Of a stretch of 64,000 bases of DNA, positions 51,758-60,958 are shown one piece after another; position 1 is the first letter of the stretch, and each line of letters opens with the position of its first letter. The notes under the pieces are model-generated. The model was not told the DNA's origin. It did no database searches and was given only the letters and a program-made list of their open reading frames with translations. The translations under genes and the position numbers were made by a program. This DNA comes from an uncultured Campylobacter sp. (GTDB lineage: Bacteria; Campylobacterota; Campylobacteria; Campylobacterales; Campylobacteraceae), in NCBI RefSeq assembly GCF_938039205.1, contig NZ_CALHVM010000056.1, positions 1-64,000 of the forward strand, written 5' to 3'.

Positions 51758-52819
51758 ATGAAACTAGCGGCATGCTTGCTGAGCCTTGCCATATCGACTT
51801 TTGCGGCGCAGATAAAAGACATCGCAAACGTCGTTGGCGTGAGGGAAAATCAGCTGATCGGATACGGTCTGGTCGTCGGTCTAAACGGCTCTGGCGACGG
51901 CAGTAGCTCTGAGTTTACGATCCAGTCTCTTTCAAATATGCTTCAAAGCGTGAACGTAAAAATCAAGCCAGACGACATCAAATCAAAAAATACCGCCGCG
52001 GTAATGGTTATCGCAAAGCTGCCGCCGTTTGCTAGGCAGGGCGATAAGCTCGACGTCGTGATATCATCTATCGGCGATGCAAAGAGCCTTCAGGGCGGAA
52101 CGCTTTTGATGACTCCGCTTAAGGGCGTGGACGGCGACATTTACGCTCTAGCTCAGGGCTCGCTAACTATAGGCGGCAAAACCGCATCTCGCGGAGGCGG
52201 AAGTAAAGGCGGCAACCACGTAACCGCGGGCACGATCCCAAGCGGCGCAATCGTGGAGCGCGAGATCGCGTACGATATCTATAATCAAGAAGCGATATTT
52301 TTAAGCTTAAAAGAGTCGAATTTCGACACCGCTTCAAATATACAAAGAGTGGTAAATTTAAATATAGGCGGCGATAGCGCCGTAGCGGTTGACTCCAGAA
52401 CGATCAGGATCGCTAAGCCAAACGGAGTAAATATGGTTGATTTCGTAGCTAGGGTGTTAAATTTGGACGTGGATTATAAAGCGCTAGATAAGATCGTAAT
52501 CGACGAGCGCACCGGCACGATAGTAAGCGGCATAAATATCACCGTCGATCCCGTCGTCATCACGCACGGCGATATCACGATAAAGATAGAGCCTAGCTCA
52601 TACGACGATATGGCGGCAAATCAGCAAACAATCGATCTACAAGACGGCGCAGCGGTAGATCCGCTAACTAATATGCTAAAAATCAGCGGCGAAAAAACAA
52701 CCGTAGCTAGCGTCGCAAGGGCGCTAAGCAAGATGGGCGCGACACCTAGCGATATCATCGCGATAATGGAAAATCTAAAACGCGTAGGCGCTATACACGT
52801 AAATTTGGAGATAATATAA
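51758..52819 (+). CDS. flgI: Flagellar P-ring protein FlgI
   Basis: Periplasmic protein of the P ring, the peptidoglycan bushing around the flagellar rod. It has a signal peptide (MKLAACLLSLAISTFAAQ) and the diagnostic IKDIANVVGVRENQLIGYGLVVGLNGSGDG. The length of 353 is standard. The ATG at 51758 has AAGGA upstream; an earlier TTG 13 codons upstream would spoil the signal peptide and overlap the sigma-54 site. Confidence 0.96.
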   Translation: MKLAACLLSLAISTFAAQIKDIANVVGVRENQLIGYGLVVGLNGSGDGSSSEFTIQSLSNMLQSVNVKIKPDDIKSKNTAAVMVIAKLPPFARQGDKLDVVISSIGDAKSLQGGTLLMTPLKGVDGDIYALAQGSLTIGGKTASRGGGSKGGNHVTAGTIPSGAIVEREIAYDIYNQEAIFLSLKESNFDTASNIQRVVNLNIGGDSAVAVDSRTIRIAKPNGVNMVDFVARVLNLDVDYKALDKIVIDERTGTIVSGINITVDPVVITHGDITIKIEPSSYDDMAANQQTIDLQDGAAVDPLTNMLKISGEKTTVASVARALSKMGATPSDIIAIMENLKRVGAIHVNLEII

Positions 52820-53130
52820 TGTTAAACGTAGACAGTTCGGCGGCTTTAAGCTCGTATAATAAATTTGCCACTAGTTCAATCGAAAATAGGCGCGCAAATA
52901 AGCCTCAGAGCGAGCAAGATGCGCTTTTAAAAGAGCAAACCGACGCTTTTGAGGCGTTTTTAGTTAAAAGCGTGCTGGATATCGCGCTAAAAGACGAAAA
53001 TCCGTTATTCGGTAAAGACGCCGGTGACGAGATCTATCACTCGATGTATAACGATACGATGAGCAAGGCTCTGAGCGGAAATTTAGGCTTTAGTGAACTT
53101 TTATTCAATTATTTGAAAGAAAGGGCTTAA
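52819..53130 (+). CDS. flgJ: FlgJ-like rod-binding protein (no muramidase domain)
   Basis: A 103-residue rod-binding domain only (EQTDAFEAFLVKSVLDIALKDENPLFGKDAGDEIYHSMYNDTMSKAL). The muramidase half of enteric FlgJ is absent, as is usual in Campylobacter. It assists rod assembly in the periplasm. It shares a TAATG overlap with flgI. Confidence 0.85.
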   Translation: MLNVDSSAALSSYNKFATSSIENRRANKPQSEQDALLKEQTDAFEAFLVKSVLDIALKDENPLFGKDAGDEIYHSMYNDTMSKALSGNLGFSELLFNYLKERA

Positions 53131-53147
53131 GAAAAATCAAAATTTGC

Positions 53148-53153
53148 CGATTT
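53148..53153 (+). promoter_or_regulatory. Sigma-28 -10 candidate before flgM
   Basis: CGATTT about 30 bases before the flgM ATG, with a TAAGAAAAAT stretch upstream as a -35-like region. In C. jejuni flgM has a sigma-28 promoter. Confidence 0.4.
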
Positions 53154-53183
53154 AGTTTCTAACAAATCTAAAAAGGCTTTAAA

Positions 53184-53387
53184 ATGATAGGAACTTTGGG
53201 AGCTAAACTGGGCATGAGCCCGCAGCAAATCACTCGCTCAAACGACGTAAAAAAGAGCGAAAACATGGAAAAAACACAAGGCAAAGAAGAAAGCAAGGTT
53301 GCAAAGATAGCCGAGCAGATCGCAAACGGAACATATAAACTAGATATGTCCAAGACTGCAAAAGCCATTGCCGATACGCTTTTATAA
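53184..53387 (+). CDS. flgM: Anti-sigma-28 factor FlgM
   Basis: A 67-residue protein that binds and blocks sigma-28 until the hook is complete. The C-terminal part (SKVAKIAEQIANGTYKLDMSKTAKAIADTLL) carries the conserved sigma-binding signature. Short, polar N terminus as in C. jejuni. It lies between flgJ and flgN. Confidence 0.9.
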   Translation: MIGTLGAKLGMSPQQITRSNDVKKSENMEKTQGKEESKVAKIAEQIANGTYKLDMSKTAKAIADTLL

Positions 53388-53422
53388 GATTTTTTGTCCT
53401 TGCGTAAAAAGAAAGGACAAAA

Positions 53423-53851
53423 ATGCTTAAAAAATATTTAGATGAGGCGATGGGCGTGCTAGACGAGCTCATCGCCCAAACTACGGAAGATATAGAAAAG
53501 ATAAAACTAGCCGATCACACTAAGGTCGATGATAGCGTCAAACGCAAAAACGAGCTGGTTAAAAAATTCGAATCTATAAAATCGCTGCTAGATAAAGAGC
53601 TTTTAAGAGTCTCAAAAGAAAACGGCGAGGCAAATTTAAGCTCTATCCTTGACGATGAGGTAAAATCATCTCTCGCGCTTATGCGCTCAAAGCTTGAAGA
53701 GCTCTACTCAAAAAACAAAGAATACGCAAAATACGTCGTCGGAGTAAAAGAATTTTTCGATAGCTTGCTAAAAAACATGTTTAAAAGCGAGTCTGGCAGC
53801 TACGATAAAGAAGGCTTGACGCCTGAAAGTTTATTTAAAACAAGGGTTTAA
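53423..53851 (+). CDS. flgN: FlgN-family flagellar export chaperone
   Basis: A 142-residue helical, coiled-coil protein (LDEAMGVLDELIAQTTEDIEKIKL ...) located between flgM and flgK, the conserved place of flgN. FlgN keeps FlgK and FlgL export-competent. Sequence conservation is weak; position is the main support. Confidence 0.8.
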   Translation: MLKKYLDEAMGVLDELIAQTTEDIEKIKLADHTKVDDSVKRKNELVKKFESIKSLLDKELLRVSKENGEANLSSILDDEVKSSLALMRSKLEELYSKNKEYAKYVVGVKEFFDSLLKNMFKSESGSYDKEGLTPESLFKTRV

Positions 53852-53854
53852 AAA

Positions 53855-55708
53855 ATGGCTAATATATTTTCGTCTTTACATATCGGAGTTAGCGGCCTAG
53901 ATGCCGCGCAGACGCAGATCACTACGACAGGACACAACATCACAAACGCCGACAGCGAGCACTACACTAGACAGCGCGTCGTGCAGTCTGCCAGAGAGCC
54001 TTTTCACGATATGCCGGGCGACATCGGTACTGGCACCAAGGTCGATACGGTCGTACGCGTGCATGACGAGTTTACGTTTGCTAGACTTCGAACTTCAAAT
54101 ATAAATTTAGAATCAAGCGAATATAAAAAGCAAATTTTAGAGGAGATTTCGCAGCGCTTCCCTGATCTACAAAGCGTAGGCATAGGCAGGGATTTGCAAA
54201 ATTATTTTAATGCATGGAACAACCTCGCTTCTAACCCGACCGAGGGTTCTCAGAAGGTAAATCTACTAAATTCGGCCGCGACGCTATCAAATAGCATAAA
54301 CAAAGCTCACGATATGCTAACTAAGATCCAAAAGGACGTGGACTCGCAGATAGAAGTTGCCGTAAATGAAATCAACAAATACGCCAAGCAAATCGCGCAG
54401 ATAAATAAAGAGATTGTACGTGTCGAGTCAGTCGGCACTACTAGAGCAAACGACCTACGCGACAAACGCGATCAGCTCGAACTAGCGATGTCTAAATTTG
54501 CGGGTATAAGCGTATTTAAAGGGCAGCTACAAAGTAACAATATCGATCCGACCGTAACTGATATGGGTACGAAACATCAGATAAATATATCTGGTTTTAA
54601 TATTGTAGACGGTACAACGTATCACCCGCTAACAGTCGATAGGATAAGCGACAAGAGCGATTTTAAAGGTGTATTTTTCGAAAGAGACGATAGCAAGAAA
54701 GTCGATCTAAACGGACGAATCTCGGGCGGTAAACTAGGCGCCGCACTAGATCTGCGCGGACGAAGAGTGGATGATAACGGCGAATTTCAAGACGGAACGA
54801 TACAAAAATACATCGACAACCTAAATACGTTCGCCAAAGGCATCATAAACGAGACAAACAATATCTACGCGAGATCGGCCGTAGAAAACGCCGTGACCGA
54901 TGAGCTGGACGGCCTAAGCGACTCTAGGACGCTGATGAATTTTAACGACGACATCAAGCACGGTAGCTTTGACGTCGTAGTTTATAACAACCAAGGCCAA
55001 GAGGTCGCTCGAAAAACGATAAACATAAACGCCTCTACTACTATAAACGACAATACTCGCGGCAACTCTATCGTGCGGGACTTTAACTCCGACACCGACG
55101 ATAACGGCGACAATAACTCGCTAAACGACGTGGATGATTATTTTCAGGCAAACTACCAATACGACGCGGCGACGGGCAAAGGCACGTTTGGCGTAACAGC
55201 TAAAAGAAATGCCGGCGAATACAGCGTCGCTTTCGTGGATAAGGGTACGAATTTCCCAGGTATTATCGGTGTAAATAGAGTTTTTGAAGGCGGAAACGCG
55301 AAAAATATGAGTGTAAAAAGCGAGCTGATGGAAAATCCGCACAAGCTAAAAGCCTACTCAAACCCGACTCCTGGCAACAACGAAGTTGCAAATGATATGG
55401 TGCAAATGCAGTATAAAAAAATCATATTTTACTCCGACAAGCATGCGGACAAGGAGGAGAGCGTCGAGGGCTACTATCGCTATATAACCACCGATCTAGC
55501 TAGCCAAACTCAGGCAAATAACGATCTAAACGACGCAAATACAGCTATCCATAAAGTTGCTATGTCTGAGTACCAGTCGGTTAGCGGCGTAAATTTAAAC
55601 GAGGAGCTGACAAACCTCATACGCTTTCAAAGCAGTTACGGTGCGGCGGCTAAAATAATCACGACCGTAGAAAAGATGCTCGATACCTTGCTCACGCTAA
55701 AACAGTAA
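53855..55708 (+). CDS. flgK: Flagellar hook-associated protein FlgK
   Basis: First junction protein between hook and filament. The N terminus IFSSLHIGVSGLDAAQTQITTTGHNITNADSEHYTRQRV and C terminus SGVNLNEELTNLIRFQSSYGAAAKIITTVEKMLDTLLTL are characteristic axial-protein helices, with a variable central region (about 200-540). Length of 617 is typical. It starts 3 bp after flgN. Confidence 0.96.
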   Translation: MANIFSSLHIGVSGLDAAQTQITTTGHNITNADSEHYTRQRVVQSAREPFHDMPGDIGTGTKVDTVVRVHDEFTFARLRTSNINLESSEYKKQILEEISQRFPDLQSVGIGRDLQNYFNAWNNLASNPTEGSQKVNLLNSAATLSNSINKAHDMLTKIQKDVDSQIEVAVNEINKYAKQIAQINKEIVRVESVGTTRANDLRDKRDQLELAMSKFAGISVFKGQLQSNNIDPTVTDMGTKHQINISGFNIVDGTTYHPLTVDRISDKSDFKGVFFERDDSKKVDLNGRISGGKLGAALDLRGRRVDDNGEFQDGTIQKYIDNLNTFAKGIINETNNIYARSAVENAVTDELDGLSDSRTLMNFNDDIKHGSFDVVVYNNQGQEVARKTININASTTINDNTRGNSIVRDFNSDTDDNGDNNSLNDVDDYFQANYQYDAATGKGTFGVTAKRNAGEYSVAFVDKGTNFPGIIGVNRVFEGGNAKNMSVKSELMENPHKLKAYSNPTPGNNEVANDMVQMQYKKIIFYSDKHADKEESVEGYYRYITTDLASQTQANNDLNDANTAIHKVAMSEYQSVSGVNLNEELTNLIRFQSSYGAAAKIITTVEKMLDTLLTLKQ

Positions 55709-55723
55709 ATTTAAATTTATTTT

Positions 55724-55758
55724 AGCCTTTTTGGTTTAAAATCTCGGCCAAAAAGGCT
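55724..55758. promoter_or_regulatory. Inverted repeat covering the ribosome site of the next gene
   Basis: AGCCTTTTTGG pairs exactly with CCAAAAAGGCT (11 bp, 13-nt loop). The right arm holds AAAAAGG, the Shine-Dalgarno of the downstream gene, and ends four bases before its ATG. It may terminate flgK transcripts and/or mask that site. Confidence 0.55.
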
Positions 55759-55762
55759 AAAA

Positions 55763-56524
55763 ATGGACTTAAAAACATTCCTAGATCAAAACGTAATCTC
55801 TAAAAATACTCATACAGACCTGTTTGCCGCCGCCGATCCGCTACAAGTTGCCAGCAAATTTAAAACGCCCGAGATCTCGCTCATCTGCGCGCTTTTTGCT
55901 TACGGCAATGCAAAACTAATCGTAAATTTTCTAAATTCGCTCGACTTCTCGCTGCTAGATAAAGGCGAGGAGCAAATCGCCTCAAATTTGACGCAGCACA
56001 AATACCGCTTTCAAAGCTGCGAGGACGTGAGGCAGATTTTTATCACCCTTTCACGCCTAAAAAAGCACGGTGATATCGAAGGTGCGGTGAGATCGGGCTT
56101 TGAAAAAAACGGCTCGATGGTGGACGGCGTAAACGAGCTTATTAAATTTATCTACTCGCTAAACCCTTACCGCTCGGAGGGGTATGAGTTTTTCTTTGGT
56201 AAGCCATACGAAAAAGCGCCGCAAAGCCCGTATAAACGCTACAATATGTTCCTGCGCTGGATGGTGCGAGATAGCGACATCGACCTTGGGCTATTTAAAA
56301 GCCTGCCAAAAAGCAAGCTCCTCATGCCTCTTGACGTGCATACACATCGAGTTTCGCTAAATTTGGGCTTGATCTCTCGCAAAAGCTATGATTTTAGGGC
56401 TGTGCGCGAGCTAACAGACAGGCTTTGCGAATTTGACCCCGCCGATCCGATCAAATATGACTTCGCGCTCTACCGCATCGGGCAAAGCGGCGAACTGGCG
56501 CAAATTCTAAGCGAGATAAAGTAA
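55763..56524 (+). CDS. TIGR02757/DUF2400 family protein
   Basis: A 253-residue protein of the TIGR02757 family, recognised from ISLICALFAYGNAKLIVNFL, RYNMFLRWMVRDSDIDLGLF and the end PADPIKYDFALYRIGQSGE. The family has a helix-hairpin-helix-like DNA glycosylase relationship, but the function is not known. It follows flgK as Cj1467 does in C. jejuni. Confidence 0.85.
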   Translation: MDLKTFLDQNVISKNTHTDLFAAADPLQVASKFKTPEISLICALFAYGNAKLIVNFLNSLDFSLLDKGEEQIASNLTQHKYRFQSCEDVRQIFITLSRLKKHGDIEGAVRSGFEKNGSMVDGVNELIKFIYSLNPYRSEGYEFFFGKPYEKAPQSPYKRYNMFLRWMVRDSDIDLGLFKSLPKSKLLMPLDVHTHRVSLNLGLISRKSYDFRAVRELTDRLCEFDPADPIKYDFALYRIGQSGELAQILSEIK

Positions 56525-56659
56525 ATTTGGCGGGTTTTTCTCTCGCGAAATAGCGGCAAATTTAAGCCCTTGCGGCGCATTAAATTTAAGAAAATTTAAA
56601 GCCTAAATTAATCAAATTTAGGCTATAGTTACCTTGCAATTACATTTTAAGGAGAAAAA

Positions 56660-57208
56660 ATGAAAAAAATCGTTTTAGCTAGCGCGGCTCTAGGCTGTCT
56701 ACTCGCTACTAGCGCCCTTGCGCACGAGGAAAAAGCCTTTGATCCAAAGGCTGGCAAGCACCTAGTCGTCACTATGGAACAACTAAGCGAAAAAGGCAAC
56801 ACTGTCGTAGGCGAGGTAGTAGCGATCGAGACTAACTACGGTGTGGCGCTATTCCCGAATCTTAAAGGCCTTGAGGGCGGCGCGCACGGATTTCACGTGC
56901 ATCAAAACGCTGACTGCGGCGCAAATGAAAAAGGCCTAGGCATGAAAGCGGGCGGTCACTGGGATCCAAGCGACACCAAAAAACACTCGTTTGCATGGGA
57001 CGACAGCGGCCACAAGGGCGATTTACCTGCGCTTTTCGTTGATGCTGAGGGTAACGCGGTTTATCCAGTCCTAGCTCCGAAAATCAAAACAATCGACGAG
57101 CTAAAAGGCCACTCGCTAATGATCCACGTCGGCGGCGATAACCACAGCGACCATCCAAAGCCTCTTGGCGGCGGCGGCGCTAGAATGGTTTGCGGCGTTA
57201 TAAAATAA
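56660..57208 (+). CDS. sodC: Periplasmic Cu,Zn superoxide dismutase
   Basis: Converts superoxide to hydrogen peroxide and oxygen in the periplasm. The signal peptide ends near residue 21 (SALAHEE). Copper and zinc ligands appear in GAHGFHVHQNADC, GGHWDPSDTKKHSFAWDDSGHKGDLP and MIHVGGDNHSDHP; a disulfide can form between the NADC cysteine and the MVCGV cysteine. Length of 182 fits. A good AAGGAG site precedes the ATG. Most C. jejuni strains lack sodC. Confidence 0.96.
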   Translation: MKKIVLASAALGCLLATSALAHEEKAFDPKAGKHLVVTMEQLSEKGNTVVGEVVAIETNYGVALFPNLKGLEGGAHGFHVHQNADCGANEKGLGMKAGGHWDPSDTKKHSFAWDDSGHKGDLPALFVDAEGNAVYPVLAPKIKTIDELKGHSLMIHVGGDNHSDHPKPLGGGGARMVCGVIK

Positions 57209-57644
57209 TCCCGTATTCGCCGATTTGCCGCGCTCGGCAGTCGGCGAACTTCTTTTTCTTACTCAGTCAAATTTAACGCGGCTTTAAATTCGGTGTTTCG
57301 TATGTTTTTTAAACCCGCATCTCGAAAAAGCAAAATCTCAATAAATTTTCTAAAATATCCAAATTTCGTCCGCTCGGTTTTGCAAGCTAAATTTTAAAAA
57401 CTATATCAAATTTACCGTCGTTAAATAGAGCTCAAATTTGCAAAATTTATCTAAAACTTCAAAAATCGCCGAACTTGCCCGCAAAATTTACAAAACGCGC
57501 CGCAACCTAAACCGCTAAATTTAACCCCGCTCGGTAAAATTTACCCGCCGTTTCGTTAAATTTTAACCGCAGTAAAACAAAAAGCCAAATTTTATAAATT
57601 TTTAAAATTTTCGTAGTATGATTTTGCTATTTAAAGGGGCGAAA
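57209..57644. other. Intergenic, 436 bp, AAATTT-rich
   Basis: No gene, RNA or clear hairpin is recognised. Dense in AAATTT words and short open frames without ribosome sites. Confidence 0.5.
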
Positions 57645-58412
57645 ATGGACTTTGACTTCGGCGTTACGGCATATTTGATATTTTTCGCGGCGGCCTTTGC
57701 GGCAGGTTTTGTAGATGCGATCGCGGGCGGGGGCGGACTGATCGCGCTACCCACGATAATGGCTATGGGCGTGCCGCCTCACATGGCGCTAGCGACGAAC
57801 AAGCTTCAAGGCACTTTCGGCAGCTTCACGGCGGCGCTAAATTTCGCCCGAAAAGGCATGATAAATTTCCGCGAAGTTTTTATCGGCATCGTTTTTACTT
57901 TTATCGGCGCGTGCGTAGGTACGGTCCTTATCTTGTTTTTGAGCGCCGAATTTTTGCGCGTTATTATCCCATTTTGTTTGATAGCGATTTTCATCTATAC
58001 GCTTTTGATGCCAAAGGTCGGCGACGAAGACAGAGTCGCCCGCATGAATGCACGAGCTTTTTACGTGATATTTGGCCTAATTTTAGGCTTTTACGACGGA
58101 TTTTTCGGGCCTGGAGCGGGCAGTTTTTGGACGTTTGCGATGGTTGCGCTCATCGGGCTAAATATGAAAAAAGCCGTCGCGCATACGAAAATACTAAATT
58201 TTACCAGCAACATCGTCTCTCTTGTCGTTTTTATCGCGGGCGGACAGATACTTTGGACGGTCGGGCTTTTGATGGGCGTAGGGCAGGTTTTAGGCGCGTA
58301 TTTTGGCTCAAACATGGTCATGAAAAAGGACGTTAAATTTGTTAGAGTCGTATTTTTGGCCGTCGTGGGCGCGACGATACTAAAGCTTGTTTACGATAGA
58401 TTTTTCGCGTGA
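57645..58412 (+). CDS. TSUP (TauE/SafE) family membrane permease
   Basis: A 255-residue inner-membrane protein with about eight helices of the TSUP family, which exports or imports sulfite, sulfoacetate or related anions. The N-terminal motif AGFVDAIAGGGGLIALPTIMAMGVPPHMALATNKLQGTFGS and the second-half copy GFYDGFFGPGAGSFW are the two family repeats. I start at the ATG after AAAGGGGC; an ATG nine codons earlier has no site. Confidence 0.9.
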   Translation: MDFDFGVTAYLIFFAAAFAAGFVDAIAGGGGLIALPTIMAMGVPPHMALATNKLQGTFGSFTAALNFARKGMINFREVFIGIVFTFIGACVGTVLILFLSAEFLRVIIPFCLIAIFIYTLLMPKVGDEDRVARMNARAFYVIFGLILGFYDGFFGPGAGSFWTFAMVALIGLNMKKAVAHTKILNFTSNIVSLVVFIAGGQILWTVGLLMGVGQVLGAYFGSNMVMKKDVKFVRVVFLAVVGATILKLVYDRFFA

Positions 58413-58559
58413 GTGCTGATTTTAAAAAACGACGTAGAAATTTGAGCTAAATTTGACAAAAAAGCTAAAATTTGGGCGAAATTTGAGGTAAGCTTAAAAA
58501 ACTTTTAACGTTTATTTGGATAAAATTGCCGTTAAATTTCATAAATCTAAGGTTAATCC

Positions 58560-59267
58560 ATGCAAGAAAATTTGTTTTTGTTTACAGGTTGGATCGCTTC
58601 TTTGTTTACCGACAACGAGCACGTTATCCACGCGGTAAATTACGCGGGACATCTCGTTTTAGTCGCGATTATCGTACTTATCGTGGCAAAATTTGCAACT
58701 AAAAATTTGCAGCTCGTGCCTCGCGGAACCCAAAACATCCTCGAAGCGTATTTAGAAGGCGTCGTATCCATGGGCAAGGACGTGCTAGGCAGCGAAGCGC
58801 TATCTAGAAAATACCTGCCGCTAGTCGCCACCATCGGTTTGATCGTATTTGTAAGTAACATAATAGGCATAATACCTGGATTTGAGGCTCCGACTTCGAG
58901 CTTAAATTTGACCCTTACTCTAGCGTTCGTGGTTTTCGTGTTTTACCACTACGAAGGTATCCGCGTAAACGGCGTAGTTAAGTATTTTGCTCACTTCATG
59001 GGACCAAACAAATGGCTAGCTCCGATAATGTTTATCGTCGAGATCGTTTCGCATCTATCTCGTGTCGTATCGCTTTCTTTCCGACTTTTCGGTAACATCA
59101 AGGGTGATGACTTGTTCCTTTTGGTCGTACTTGCTCTTGCGTCTTACGCTGCGCTTCCGGCGTTTGTCTTGCTTACGTTTATGGCGTGCTTGCAAACATT
59201 TATCTTTATGATTCTTACTTACGTGTATCTTGCCGGCGCGATTTTGATCAGTCACGACGAGCACTAA
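58560..59267 (+). CDS. atpB: ATP synthase F0 subunit a
   Basis: Membrane subunit that carries protons past the c ring. The essential arginine is in SLSFRLFGNIKGDDLF (helix 4), with LVPRGTQNILEAYLEGV and FEAPTSSLNLTLTLAFVVF before it. Length of 235 is normal. As in C. jejuni, it is separate from the rest of the atp operon. A terminator follows. Confidence 0.96.
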   Translation: MQENLFLFTGWIASLFTDNEHVIHAVNYAGHLVLVAIIVLIVAKFATKNLQLVPRGTQNILEAYLEGVVSMGKDVLGSEALSRKYLPLVATIGLIVFVSNIIGIIPGFEAPTSSLNLTLTLAFVVFVFYHYEGIRVNGVVKYFAHFMGPNKWLAPIMFIVEIVSHLSRVVSLSFRLFGNIKGDDLFLLVVLALASYAALPAFVLLTFMACLQTFIFMILTYVYLAGAILISHDEH

Positions 59268-59280
59268 AATTTAAATTTAC

Positions 59281-59319
59281 GCGTCCGCCAGCTAAAATAC
59301 GCTAAAAATCGGCGGGCGC
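59281..59319 (+). terminator. Terminator after atpB
   Basis: GCGTCCGCC and GGCGGGCGC form a 9-bp stem (one G-T pair) with a 21-nt loop; TTCTTTTT follows a few bases downstream. Confidence 0.6.
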
Positions 59320-59393
59320 AACCCCTTCTTTTTATCTAACTTAAATAAAAATCCTGCTAAAATAAGCCCTAAATTTTAAATAAAAGGCAAATT

Positions 59394-60815
59394 ATGTTTG
59401 AAGTCGTTATCGGGCTTGAGGTTCACACTCAGCTTAATACAAAAACTAAAATTTTCTGCTCTTGCTCCACGAGCTTTGGCGATGAGGCAAATACGCACGT
59501 TTGTCCGACCTGCCTGGCGTTACCCGGATCTTTGCCGGTGCTAAACAAAGAAGCCGTGAGAAAGGCGATAAGCTTCGGCGCGGCGGTAAATGCGACTATA
59601 AATAAACGCTCGGTTTTTAACCGTAAAAATTACTTTTACCCAGACCTTCCAAAAGCTTATCAAATTTCGCAGTTTGAGATACCGATAGTGGAAAAAGGCG
59701 AGCTTTTTATCGACGTAAACGGCGAGAAAAAACGCATCGGTATCACTCGCGCGCACCTTGAGGAGGACGCGGGCAAAAACATTCACGAGAGCGGACAGAG
59801 TCTAGTCGATCTAAACCGTGCTGGCACACCGCTGCTTGAGATCGTAAGCGAGCCTGATCTGCGCAGCTCCGACGAGGCGGTTGCATATCTAAAAAAACTG
59901 CACTCGATTTTGAGATTTTTAAACATCAGCGATGCTAATATGCAGGAAGGAAGCTTCCGCTGCGACGCTAACGTAAGCATCCGTCCAAAAGGCGACAGCA
60001 AGCTTTATACGCGCGTCGAGATTAAAAATTTAAACTCGTTTAGATTTATCCAAAAAGCGATCGACTATGAGGTCGAGCGTCAAAGCGCGGCGTGGGAAGA
60101 CGGTAAATACGACGAGGAAGTTTATCAAGAAACGCGCCTTTTTGATACCGTAAATTTAGTTACGCGCTCTATGCGAGGCAAGGAAGATAGCGCCGAGTAT
60201 AGATATTTCCCCGATCCTGATCTGTTGCCCGTCGAGATCCCGGAGGAGATGTATAACGAAGCAATCAAGATCCCCGAGCTTGCCGAACAAAAGGTTGCTA
60301 GATACGGACGCGAGCTTGGCGTCAAAGAGGACGACGCGCTGATTTTAACTAGCAGCGTGGAGACGGCGAAGTATTTCGAAGAGCTCGTGGAAGCAAAAAT
60401 ATCGCCGAAACTGGCTGTTACATGGCTCATCGTTGAGCTTTTGGGTCGTCTAAAAAACGGTGCTACGATCGAGACATCGCCAGTAAATTCAACTAAAATG
60501 ATAGAGCTTTTACGCCGCATAGAAGACGGTACGATAAGCGCTAAGGCGGCAAAAGAGGTGCTTGACTATCTTATGGAAAACGAGGGTAGCGTAGACGCCG
60601 TCATCGAAAAATTGGGATTAAAACAAGTCAGCGACGACTCGGCTATCGTAGCAATAATAGATCAAATTTTAAGCGCGAACGCCGATAAGGTCGCCGAGTA
60701 TAAAAGCGGCAAGGATAAGCTTTTTGGATTTTTCGTCGGTCAGACGATGAAAGAGGGTAAAGGCGCGTTTAACCCAGCAAAAGTAAATGAGCTTTTAAAA
60801 GAAAAATTAGGTTAA
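59394..60815 (+). CDS. gatB: Asp/Glu-tRNA amidotransferase subunit B
   Basis: Subunit of GatCAB that converts misacylated Glu-tRNA-Gln and Asp-tRNA-Asn to the correct amides. EVVIGLEVHTQLNTKTKIFCSC with its zinc cysteines (CSCSTSF ... CPTCLALPG), LNRAGTPLLEIVSEPDLRS and the C-terminal YqeY-like domain are present, and 473 residues is standard. Confidence 0.96.
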   Translation: MFEVVIGLEVHTQLNTKTKIFCSCSTSFGDEANTHVCPTCLALPGSLPVLNKEAVRKAISFGAAVNATINKRSVFNRKNYFYPDLPKAYQISQFEIPIVEKGELFIDVNGEKKRIGITRAHLEEDAGKNIHESGQSLVDLNRAGTPLLEIVSEPDLRSSDEAVAYLKKLHSILRFLNISDANMQEGSFRCDANVSIRPKGDSKLYTRVEIKNLNSFRFIQKAIDYEVERQSAAWEDGKYDEEVYQETRLFDTVNLVTRSMRGKEDSAEYRYFPDPDLLPVEIPEEMYNEAIKIPELAEQKVARYGRELGVKEDDALILTSSVETAKYFEELVEAKISPKLAVTWLIVELLGRLKNGATIETSPVNSTKMIELLRRIEDGTISAKAAKEVLDYLMENEGSVDAVIEKLGLKQVSDDSAIVAIIDQILSANADKVAEYKSGKDKLFGFFVGQTMKEGKGAFNPAKVNELLKEKLG

Positions 60816-60958
60816 ATTTTGCGTGCGCCGCTATTTTGACGTTATTTGGCGGTGTGGTCAAATTTAATCCGTTTAATTTTCACAAAAGTAAGTTTTGTCT
60901 TGCGAGCGGGCCGGTTAAATTTAGCTAAAATAAACGTAAATTACAAAAAAGAGAAAAA

